Positions 9,901-17,500 of a DNA stretch of 64,000 bases are shown one piece after another (positions within the stretch are counted from its first letter, which is position 1; each line of letters starts with the position of its first letter). This DNA comes from Thermoplasmatota archaeon. Lineage in GTDB: Archaea > Thermoplasmatota > E2 > UBA202 > JdFR-43. Location: the NCBI GenBank assembly GCA_029258955.1, contig JAPDJT010000001.1, positions 54,557-118,556 on the forward strand, in the 5' to 3' direction. The notes under the pieces were generated by a model, which saw nothing but the letters and a program-made list of their open reading frames with translations, made no database searches and was not told the DNA's origin. The position numbers and the translations under genes were made by a program.

Positions 9901-10006
9901 TTTTCAATGAAGGAATTAATGCTCCAAAACTCACTGTAATTAAAGCTATCAAAATTATGAAAAATGTTGGCTTTTTGCTGATTAATTTGCCAATTTTTTC
10001 CAGCAT
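6947..10006 (-). CDS. RND superfamily exporter (MMPL/HAE3-like)
   Basis: A 1019-residue membrane transporter made of two homologous halves. Each half has one N-terminal helix, a large extracytoplasmic domain (about 35-440 and 660-830) and five clustered helices. The first half carries GLGVDYSVHLFHNYR with the Asp expected for proton coupling. The equivalent place in the second half reads GLGITYAIHAVERYR, with Thr instead of Asp. It is most like archaeal MMPL/HAE3 proteins that export lipids or hydrophobic compounds. It starts one base after the stop of the AbrB-type gene, with which it clearly forms an operon. Confidence 0.87.
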   Translation of the reverse strand: MLEKIGKLISKKPTFFIILIALITVSFGALIPSLKIGTSVKDFLPNIEEVRANERVAEYFGKDYEPVMVYIEGSDVTSPKALKKQYEIFEHLEKKEGVEEIIGIAFFVNDICKIEYGKSILNCTDKEIENAFHDLVAKENESHGEDGNEREVPDYLDIKSFKVEEDEKNLTAIIEVYNLEQVKSFRSHKVIEWYIAFKNEIVPDERLNMSYRLAVQMAPKPIWQIGNNFFINIKNLIRSILTGEIFEREVKAYLWIKPHNMNQYFPVAINASIDMNENHIFIKVSKEELAKYGIALKAGNFQLPAKLGNISAGSRIYKLPYLRIPLSISFIKSVFAFIQERALFNAVAQNYSQILDMINGSIAIKDFDNFWETVDIAKGEETLLIKPRFMDEMGKSTLTFLPKQFENADKTLAIVQLNGSMNEEKTKELSREIEDFLENYNANFKMKVTGESVITAEIDKIADEANRIIVPGIFIAIILILLLNFRKPSYVFLPLLGLTISIIWLFGTMSLLGIKFNAIAVALIPLIMGLGVDYSVHLFHNYRAEIAKGRKPSEAIVSSVKDIGMAMLLATITTCIGFLSFLTSSVPSIRNFGLLCAIGIIYTFIVTITLLASIRYILDRKKKIEVKERKFIVSHLMKRIANIICKNPKKAMVLVAVFTILFAFGSINLKTEFNMKDFVPKESKSIKIMEKIGNDFPFSSQQQEYILIEGNIASIAVLEEMKKTIANIENDEYVARSREGNARIESIIGIMEKAIEENASLITKYNIKNGLPQTNEDVKAFFDYLYENKEFEREVRNVLYKEGGEYKAALIRVYAQHDVTQEGEKMKKFYEELKEDLAFRNVKAIVTGQITLTHMITSSLTESQIKSTIACIILAGIVLIIAYRRIFYGIVAMLPVAIAAIWILGTIYFIGYSLNVMTVMITSLTIGLGITYAIHAVERYRIMKDEFGYEKAVFDSIYHTGTALFMAALTTIAGFAILIFSPIPPEQQFGIVTAITILYSFIITILLVPSLFLLRKEKK

Positions 10007-10007
10007 A

Positions 10008-10229
10008 TTATTTCTTCAAAGCTTCTCTTAATTTCTTTTCAAATTCATTTATTATTTCTGCCAAAATTTCTGCTTTTACCAAAAAAATTCCCCATTTTCC
10101 ATACAATTTTCTGCCTAAAACAAGAATTTTATCTCCTGCTTTAATTTCAAATTCTTTTCTAAGTTTGCTAGGTAATACGATTTGTCCCCTTTCTCCTACA
10201 GTTACACTTCCATAAAATTCCATATCCAT
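10008..10229 (-). CDS. AbrB/MazE-type transcriptional regulator
   Basis: A 73-residue protein with a swapped-hairpin AbrB DNA-binding domain: GSVTVGERGQIVLPSKLRKEFEIKAGDKILVL spans residues 7-38 and matches the SpoVT/AbrB consensus. A short helical tail follows. It is the first gene of an operon with the RND exporter, so local control of the exporter is likely. An ATG two codons in (10223) is an equally good start. A near-perfect palindrome covers its TATA region (see 10237-10266), which suggests autoregulation. Confidence 0.85.
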   Translation of the reverse strand: MDMEFYGSVTVGERGQIVLPSKLRKEFEIKAGDKILVLGRKLYGKWGIFLVKAEILAEIINEFEKKLREALKK

Positions 10230-10236
10230 ATCTGGT

Positions 10237-10266
10237 ATGAAAAATCATGTATATATGTTTTTTCAT
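10237..10266 (-). promoter_or_regulatory. palindrome over the AbrB/RND promoter
   Basis: ATGAAAAATCAT, six bases (gtatat), then ATGTTTTTTCAT: arms of 12 bases with one mismatch. The centre is a TATA-like box about 25 bases before the AbrB start, giving a leaderless message. Its symmetry and position fit an operator for the AbrB dimer or tetramer. Confidence 0.55.
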
Positions 10267-10334
10267 GTAAGAAATTGCTATGTGATAGCACTTCTCAGAA
10301 AAGAAATATTAAAGTGAATTAGATTAGCTTTAAA

Positions 10335-11552
10335 ATGATGAAGATAGAGGATTTATACTCTGAAAGGGTATTAAAAATGCGTTCATCTGAAATTAGAGAG
10401 CTTTTAGAACTTTCCCAGCAACCAGGCGTAATTTCTTTTGCTGGCGGTTTGCCAAATCCAAATGCATTTCCTGCAGATGTTATCAATGAAATTATAGACA
10501 AAATTTTGAATAGCGATGAAGCTTCAACAGCATTGCAATATGGTCCTACTCCTGGCTTAAGACAATTTAGAGAAGAATTAACAAGGTTTGTTGCTAAAAG
10601 TCATATTAAAGCAAAAATTGAGAATACTTTGGTTACTGTTGGCTCTCAACAAGCTTTAGATTTAGTAGGAAGAGTATTCATTGACGAAGGAGATGTTATT
10701 TTGGTGGGCTTACCAACTTATCTTGGAGCTATTAATGCTTTTTTGGCTTATGGGGCAAAACTTGTTGGCGTGCCCTTGGATGAAAATGGACTTAGGGTTG
10801 ATTTACTTGAAGAGAAGATTAAGGAATTAAAAAGAAAAGGAGAGAAAGTTAAAATGATTTATACTGTTCCAACATTTCAAAATCCTGCTGGCGTTGAACT
10901 ATCTGAGGATAGAAGGAAAAGATTAGCGGAAATTGCCATAGAACATGATTTGCTAATTGTTGAGGATGAACCATATAGAATGCTGAGATTTGAAGGAAAG
11001 GAATTGTATCCAATAAAATATTATGATGATGGACAACATGTAATATATATGGCAACATTTTCAAAAATTCTTTCACCTGGCTTTAGATTAGCTTATGTAA
11101 TTGCAAGCGAGGAAATTACAAGAAAATTAATTATTGCAAAACAATCTGTTGATTTATGCACTCCATCATTTACACAAATGATTGCCTATCATTACATAAA
11201 AAATGGATATATTGAAAAACATATTCCAAGGATTGTTGAAATGTATAAAAGGAAAAGAGACATTATGCTGGAAGCAATGGAAAAATATTTCCCAGATGGC
11301 TGTAAATGGACAAAGCCTAAGGGTGGAATGTTTGTATGGGTAGAATTGCCAAAGAATGTTAGTAGCATAGAAATGCTTAAGGATGCAATTAATGAAAAGG
11401 TAGCATATGTACATGGAAAAGCTTTTCATGTTGACGGAAGCGGAGAGAATACAATGCGCCTAAACTTCACAAATCCAAAAGATGAGTTGATTGAGGAAGG
11501 TATAAAAAGGCTAGCAAATGTAATTAAAAAACGTTTAGCTAATTCTCATTAA
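10335..11552 (+). CDS. PLP-dependent aminotransferase, class I/II
   Basis: A 405-residue fold-type I aminotransferase. It opens with ISFAGGLPNPNAFP and has the helix-starting TVGSQQALDLVG. D211 in VEDEPY binds the pyridine nitrogen, K244 in ATFSKILSPGFRL forms the Schiff base, and a C-terminal Arg lies in NTMRLNF. The overall pattern is that of archaeal 2-aminoadipate / aromatic / branched-chain aminotransferases (LysN/Aro8-like); substrate choice cannot be read. The ATG at 10335 has an in-frame second Met codon beside it. It is transcribed away from the AbrB operon and converges with the NAD-kinase-like gene, overlapping it by 18 bases. Confidence 0.88.
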   Translation: MMKIEDLYSERVLKMRSSEIRELLELSQQPGVISFAGGLPNPNAFPADVINEIIDKILNSDEASTALQYGPTPGLRQFREELTRFVAKSHIKAKIENTLVTVGSQQALDLVGRVFIDEGDVILVGLPTYLGAINAFLAYGAKLVGVPLDENGLRVDLLEEKIKELKRKGEKVKMIYTVPTFQNPAGVELSEDRRKRLAEIAIEHDLLIVEDEPYRMLRFEGKELYPIKYYDDGQHVIYMATFSKILSPGFRLAYVIASEEITRKLIIAKQSVDLCTPSFTQMIAYHYIKNGYIEKHIPRIVEMYKRKRDIMLEAMEKYFPDGCKWTKPKGGMFVWVELPKNVSSIEMLKDAINEKVAYVHGKAFHVDGSGENTMRLNFTNPKDELIEEGIKRLANVIKKRLANSH

Positions 11553-12590
11553 TTTCATTTCCTTATAGCCAGTAATTACCTTAATATGTCCCTTTAGCAT
11601 TTCATCTATTTCCTTCTTTCCAGTGTCAACTTTTAAGCTATCTAATTTTTTTAACTTCTCTTTTGTTGCAACAACTATTATATTTTCTTTTCCTACTTTT
11701 TCAATGATTTCTGGAGATATGGGTTGATTTCCTCTTCCAAAAATGAAGCCCTGCCTACCTAAGGGGCTAACAATTATTTTCGCTTTTCCCTCTAAAAATT
11801 TTTTTATTTCATTTTCCCCTACATCTTTGCAAAGAAGCTTTCCATTTTTTACTAAATCTATTCCTAAGAAGCTTCCATTTATGCCGAGTTTCTTTTTAAT
11901 TTCCCAAGTAGTGCTCCCTCCTCCAATAATATAAAGTGTATCATTATCCATCATTTCCACAATATATTCTGCAATCTCTTCTTTTCCATCTTCTCCATAG
12001 ACTTCTTTTCCAGCCTGTATTTTTTCATGGATAGGCACTAACGCATAGCCTCTCAACTTTATTTTAAATTCTCCTTTCCTAAAAGCTTCTTCATCAATGT
12101 CCATTACTTCCCTTTCTTCAACTTTTCCATCAAAAGAATTTACTACCTCAGCAGCATCTCTTGGAGTTAAAGCAAACACAGCAGAATACATTTTTACTCC
12201 AGCAGGCACACCAAGCATTGGCTTATCTGTTTTCAATGCCTCATAAACATCACAGGCGGTGCCATCTCCACCAACAAAAATAAGGAGATCGACAATGTCT
12301 TTCATTTTTTTAACTGCTTTCTTTGTATCTTCTGCAGTTGTTTTTTCTTTAGCCTTATAAACTATCTCTGCTTCAATTCCAACTTTTTTAAAAGAATTTT
12401 CTCCCATTTTAGATGAACAGGTATAAAATTTTACCTTTCTATTCAAAGCTTCTAGAAATTCAATGGCTCTTTTCTCTGCAACTGGTTTTGCTCCTCTTTT
12501 AATAGCTTCATCAACAACTCCATCTGTTCCTTTTAATCCGACTCTACCACCCATTCCAGCAATAGGATTTATTATAAATCCTACTTTCAT
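11535..12590 (-). CDS. ATP-NAD kinase family protein (AcoX type)
   Basis: A 351-residue protein of the ATP-NAD/AcoX kinase family. It starts with VGFIINPIAGMGG, and GGDG at 107-110 is the hallmark diphosphate loop. GVPAGVKMYSAVFALTPRDAA and IIGGGSTTWEIKK follow as expected for the AcoX-like branch, which is longer than canonical NAD kinase. The substrate could be NAD, a diacylglycerol-like lipid or another metabolite. The gene overlaps the upstream small regulator gene by four bases (ATGA), so the two are translated together. Confidence 0.8.
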   Translation of the reverse strand: MKVGFIINPIAGMGGRVGLKGTDGVVDEAIKRGAKPVAEKRAIEFLEALNRKVKFYTCSSKMGENSFKKVGIEAEIVYKAKEKTTAEDTKKAVKKMKDIVDLLIFVGGDGTACDVYEALKTDKPMLGVPAGVKMYSAVFALTPRDAAEVVNSFDGKVEEREVMDIDEEAFRKGEFKIKLRGYALVPIHEKIQAGKEVYGEDGKEEIAEYIVEMMDNDTLYIIGGGSTTWEIKKKLGINGSFLGIDLVKNGKLLCKDVGENEIKKFLEGKAKIIVSPLGRQGFIFGRGNQPISPEIIEKVGKENIIVVATKEKLKKLDSLKVDTGKKEIDEMLKGHIKVITGYKEMKLMRIS

Positions 12591-12994
12591 TTCATTGCCT
12601 CAATTCTATCTTGAATAATCTTTTGTGCTTTAAAAAGGGTTTGTCTTAACTTATCATATTTTTCCCTTGCTTCATCTGATAATTTCTCCACTTCATCTTC
12701 CATCTGCTCTAAATATCCTCTTGCGGTAATAATTGCATTCAGCAAATCATATGAAACTTCTTTAAATGATTTTAATTCTATGTCCCCTGCTCTTTCCTTT
12801 ACTATATGTGTCTCTGGCTCTTTCTTATTATTGCTTGCCTTTTCATACAATTCTAAATAAAGTTGTAAAGCTTTTACCAATTCATTTCCTAAAACAGTAT
12901 GTTTTTTTCCATATTTTTCCTCTACAAATTCTTTAAATCTATGCCATATTTTTTCCTGCTTACTGTCTATTCTAACACCAATTGGCTTACTCAT
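12587..12994 (-). CDS. small putative DNA-binding protein (RHH-like N-terminus)
   Basis: 135 residues, not firmly assigned. Residues 4-50 (PIGVRIDSKQEKIWHRFKE, then KHTVLGNELVKALQLYLEL) read as a beta strand plus two helices, as in ribbon-helix-helix proteins. The rest is a long charged helical region with coiled-coil character. It is coupled to the NAD-kinase-like gene. The region upstream, shared with the divergent protease gene, holds three copies of a TTTGCTATCAAA-like motif, so this protein is my candidate for the factor that binds them. That link is inference. Confidence 0.6.
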   Translation of the reverse strand: MSKPIGVRIDSKQEKIWHRFKEFVEEKYGKKHTVLGNELVKALQLYLELYEKASNNKKEPETHIVKERAGDIELKSFKEVSYDLLNAIITARGYLEQMEDEVEKLSDEAREKYDKLRQTLFKAQKIIQDRIEAMK

Positions 12995-13000
12995 ATTATC

Positions 13001-13020
13001 ATTTTGCTAACAATTTGAAA
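13001..13020 (+). promoter_or_regulatory. TTTGCTA-type site 1
   Basis: ATTTTGCTAACAATTTGAAA, seven bases upstream of the small regulator's start codon (that gene reads leftward). It matches site 2 (13061-13080) at 17 of 20 positions. Confidence 0.5.
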
Positions 13021-13060
13021 TTAAACGCTCTTTTATTTTTAAATTTTTCGCTTTGCATAT

Positions 13061-13080
13061 AATTTGCTATCAAATTGAAA
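13061..13080 (+). promoter_or_regulatory. TTTGCTA-type site 2
   Basis: AATTTGCTATCAAATTGAAA in the divergent promoter region, just before the TATA-like CTTATAAAAC of the protease gene. It is the best copy of the motif. Confidence 0.5.
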
Positions 13081-13112
13081 GCGAAATGCTTATAAAACAA
13101 AAGCAATTTATG

Positions 13113-13130
13113 TTTGATAGCAAAATGATA
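13113..13130 (-). promoter_or_regulatory. TTTGCTA-type site 3, over the protease start
   Basis: TTTGATAGCAAAATGATA on the plus strand, the inverse of the motif. It spans the likely transcription start and the ATG at 13125 of the clostripain-like gene, a position that would suit a repressor. Confidence 0.5.
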
Positions 13131-14375
13131 ACGAAAATTACTGCAACAGGATTGATTATATTCATGCTGTCTATGCAGGCTTTGGCATTTCCTATTTGGG
13201 AAAATAACGATTCCATTGCTCTTTTAAGCCCAATCGGCGATATTTCAAATAATGATGTATTTCTTATATGGAAACCCGACAAAAATTACATTCTGTATTT
13301 TGTTTACATTGGTGAAAATGAGAGCAATCTAAAATTAGTTGGTATAACTATTAGACCATTTTTTAAAATAAAACTTGACGATGGAAAAACATACTTTTGG
13401 AGGGTTGCAGGATTTGATGGAAGATTTATAACAATGAGTAAGATAAAAACTTTCAAAGTTAAAGAAAAAAATGATTGGACTGTAATGATTTATTTAAATG
13501 GAGACAATGACCTCTATGAATATGCTCTGAGTGAGATAAATAAAATTAAAAATATTTCTTCAACAGCAAATATAGTTGTGCTATTTGATGGTAATAAAGA
13601 AAATGATACATTTCTTTATTGCATTAAAAATTCCTCAAAAATGGTTTTTAAATTAAATGAAATGAATATGGGAGAAAAAAGTACATTGAGATATCTCATA
13701 AAATATTCGATGCAACTTTATCCAGCCAGACACTACATGTTGGAAATATGGGGGCATGGCGCAGGCTGGATGGGTGTATGCTTTGATAAAACAGATATGG
13801 ATATGCTTAGCTTAGATGAAATCAAAAGTGCTATTGAAAAGAAAATTGACATTGTTATTTTTACTGCCTGTTATATGGGTTGCATTGAGGTTGCTTATTC
13901 ATTGAAAAATGCTGCAAACTATATGATTGCATGTGAAGGAGCGCTGCCTATTGGTAGTTTATCTCATGATTTTTTAAGGGGAATAAATGATAGTAATGCT
14001 GAAAATGTAGGTAGAAAAATAATTGAAAACTTTAACTGCAGCGCTTCAATATCAACTTCCTTGGCTCTTTGGAATTTAAGTAAAATAAATGAGTTAGTGG
14101 GGGAAATAAACAATTTTGCAATGCATTATAATATTTCTTGGGAATTGAGAAATGCAAGTGCTTATAGCATGCAATATGTAGATTTATTTGAATATGCAGA
14201 ACTCTATAATGCAACCTCATTAATTAATGCAATAAATGAAACAATAGTTGCATTTTCTGGCAAAAAAGTTGGTATTGGCATATATTTTCCTCTTCCACAA
14301 TATGTCTCAAAATATTATCAAAATTTAGATTTTTGTAAAATTTCAATATGGGATGAATTAATTAGAAGTAATTGA
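13125..14375 (+). CDS. secreted clostripain-like (C11) cysteine protease
   Basis: About 416 residues. The first 23 (MITKITATGLIIFMLSMQ, then ALAFP) form a clear signal peptide. A short beta-rich domain follows, with YFWRVAGFDG as in fibronectin-like modules, then the caspase-fold C11 domain starting at DWTVMIYLNGDNDLY. The catalytic His is in IWGHGAGW (about 211) and the Cys in TACYMGC (about 249). C11 proteases cut after basic residues and self-activate. I chose ATG 13125 because of the signal peptide and a TATA-like box about 28 bases upstream. It probably acts outside the cell, perhaps on the neighbouring surface protein (inference). Confidence 0.82.
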   Translation: MITKITATGLIIFMLSMQALAFPIWENNDSIALLSPIGDISNNDVFLIWKPDKNYILYFVYIGENESNLKLVGITIRPFFKIKLDDGKTYFWRVAGFDGRFITMSKIKTFKVKEKNDWTVMIYLNGDNDLYEYALSEINKIKNISSTANIVVLFDGNKENDTFLYCIKNSSKMVFKLNEMNMGEKSTLRYLIKYSMQLYPARHYMLEIWGHGAGWMGVCFDKTDMDMLSLDEIKSAIEKKIDIVIFTACYMGCIEVAYSLKNAANYMIACEGALPIGSLSHDFLRGINDSNAENVGRKIIENFNCSASISTSLALWNLSKINELVGEINNFAMHYNISWELRNASAYSMQYVDLFEYAELYNATSLINAINETIVAFSGKKVGIGIYFPLPQYVSKYYQNLDFCKISIWDELIRSN

Positions 14376-14410
14376 TAGCAAATTGCTATTTTAATAGTGT
14401 TTATATATAA
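14372..14410 (+). promoter_or_regulatory. TTTGCTA-type site 4 and TATA box of the surface gene
   Basis: TTGATAGCAAATTGCTAT overlaps the protease stop codon and contains two facing half sites (GATAGC and GCTAT). Ten bases later lies TTTATATATAA, a strong archaeal TATA box. Transcription would begin near 14430, leaving a leader of about 70 bases with a ribosome binding site. Confidence 0.55.
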
Positions 14411-14518
14411 CTTTCGGTTTATGTTGGATGGAGTATAAGACGGTGAGTTGGGAGTCTAGGGCATTTTTAAGTAGAAGTAGAGGTATAAAGAGGTGGTAAA
14501 ATAAAGAAGTTTTCTACA

Positions 14519-17500
14519 TTGGGCATTAGTTTTGTATTGTTGATGAGCATGTTTGTAATTACAGCACCAGCAAAGGCTTGTCATTTTTCTTTAAAAATAG
14601 AAAAAATGGGGCCTTCTGAGGTTATAGTAAATAAGGAATTTACTTATAAGATAGTAGTACATAATGGATTATGGGAAGGGTATGGATATTGGTGGGCAAG
14701 AGATGTAAGAGTGAAAGATATATTTCCTGATACTGTAGAAATTATAAATATTTATGGAGACTATGTTAATTATAGTAATAACGACAATACCTATTATTTC
14801 TTTTTAGGCACAATTTGTGGCGGGGGCAGCAAAACAATATTTATTAAAGCCAAGGTAACAAATTGTGCTCCAGATACTATCACAAATACAGCAGAAATTT
14901 ATCATTTTATTGGCACAGATGATGACAGCGATGATAACATTGCAACTTGTACCACTCATGTAATATGCCCTGATCCTTCAATTGAAATTGAGAAAAAAAT
15001 ATGGAATGGCACTGCATGGGTAAATTCCTTGGAAATAGACTCTGGAGAAATTATGCTATTCAATTTAAGCATTTACAATAGTGGAAATGAAGCTTTAAAA
15101 AACATCAACATTACTGATTATCTCCCGGATGGGCTAGAATATGTTGAAGGAAGTGCAACAATAGAGCCGATTCAATGGGGACACAATTTAACATGGTTAC
15201 TTTATGGTTGCCATTGCTGTCATGAAGGACTTAGCCATGGCTACTGGAAAACTCACACCGACAAATGGCATTTTTATTGCACAGATACATGTCTCAATGA
15301 TATTTTCGATATACCAGATGAATTTTCTATAGGGGATGACTCATTTTTGGATGCCCTTAATTTTGGCGGAGGATCAGATTTGGAGGATGCAGCAAAGCTT
15401 CTGCTACAGCAAGCGGTTGCTGCTTTGCTCAATGCTGTGGATGATGAAATAAATTATCCATTAAATGTAACAGAAATAATTAATCAAGTGGATGACGCAT
15501 TAGATAGTATGGATAGGGACACCATTCTTGATTTGAAAGATTTGTTGGACGAATATAATAATTTAGGTTGTTGTGATGATAGCGAGGATTGCAATGGTTG
15601 TTGCCATTGTGACTGCAAATTTTTACCAGGCGAACACATATATATAGAATTTGAAGCAATAGCGGAGGGTTGCGAAGAGAATATTAATTTAGTGGTGGCA
15701 AAAGGAGAAGGAAAATGCAGTCATGTGGAAGTGATTGACAACGATACAGCAGATATATTCATTGTGTGCAATCATCCTCCTGTAGCTAATGATGATTACG
15801 CTACAATATATGAAGACTCAGTGAATAACTCCATTGACGTTTTGGCTAATGACAGTGATATTGATGGAGATGAATTGGCCATTATCTCCATGACAGCTCC
15901 TTCTCACGGAACAGCATATATAGATGGGGGCATGATATATTACACACCAGATGAAAATTATTATGGCTCTGATGAATTCAATTATACCATTAGTGATGGA
16001 TTTGCAACTGATACTGCTACGGTTCATATTACTATTTTGCCTGTGAATGATGCGCCTGTAGCATTAAACGATTCTGCAACAACAGATGAAGATAAAGCTG
16101 TTTTTATAAATGTAAGTATGAATGATTATGATGTTGATGGAACCATCGATTTAGGAAGCATTGTTATTGTTGATTATCCATCTCATGGTTCATTGGAAAT
16201 ATATGCAAATGGAACAGTAAAATATACTCCAGATGCAAATTATTATGGCAATGATGAATTCAATTATACAATAAAAGACAATGAAGGAGGAGTTTCAAAT
16301 GTTGCAAATGTTGTTATTACTATTTTGCCTGTGAATGATCCCCCTGTTGCAAATGATGATTGTGCTACTGTTGAAGAAGATTCATCTGATAATCAAATAG
16401 ATGTATTGGCTAATGATACAGATGTAGATGGAGATTCTTTGGAAATAATTTCTGTTAGCTCACCATCACATGGAACAGTTTATCATGATGGAAATTATGT
16501 TTATTATACTCCAGATGCAAATTATTATGGCGATGATAGCTTTACTTATACAATAACAGATGGAATTGCAACTGATACAGCAACAGTGTATGTTACAATA
16601 TTGGCAATAAATGATTCTCCTATTGCCAATGATGATTATGTTATAACAAATGAAGATACTCCTGTTGTTATAGATGTTCTTGCTAATGATACAGATGTTG
16701 AGGATGGAGTTCCAGAATTAAATGCTATAATTTCTCAACCATCTCATGGAATAGCTACAATAAATCCAAATGGAACAATAACATATGAGCCAAATGCAAA
16801 TTATTATGGAGAAGATTCATTTGTATATGAAGTAATTGATTCTGATGGTGCAACTGATACTGCTACAGTTTATATAACTGTAATAGCTATTCCAAAACCA
16901 ATTATAAGTATAGAAAAAATTGACTATCCGGATCCAGTAAAAGCTGGGGAAATACTTCAATATGTAATAAATGTATCAAATAGTGGGGATGCAGATGCAA
17001 ATAGCTTAACAATTTCTGATGATTATGATGAGACATTGTTGCAAATAGTGAATTTCACATCAGGTGGATTTAATGACGGAAGCAAAATTATATGGACAAA
17101 TGTTGCCATTCCTGCTCATTCATACAAACTCTTTTTCATAAACGTAACTGTAAATAAAGATATAAGCAATGGAACAATAATTTACAATACAGCAAATTAT
17201 TCATATAACGAAGGGAGCGGAGAAATAACAGAAGAAACTACTATTTTAGCTTATGAAATTGAAGATCCAAAGATTGCAATAGATTTAAATGGTGCGCCTT
17301 TGGTGCCTGGAGACGAGCTTGAATATAGAATTTGGATTAACAATACAGGAGGCATAGACGTTGAAAATGGTGAGTTTGTTGATGTTATACCAGAGAGCAC
17401 AACATATGTAGCAAATTCAGCTTATGCATCCTTTGGTAGTATATTGTATGACAGCATCAATAACTCCATCATATGGAGTGGTTCTATTCCAAGAGGCTCA

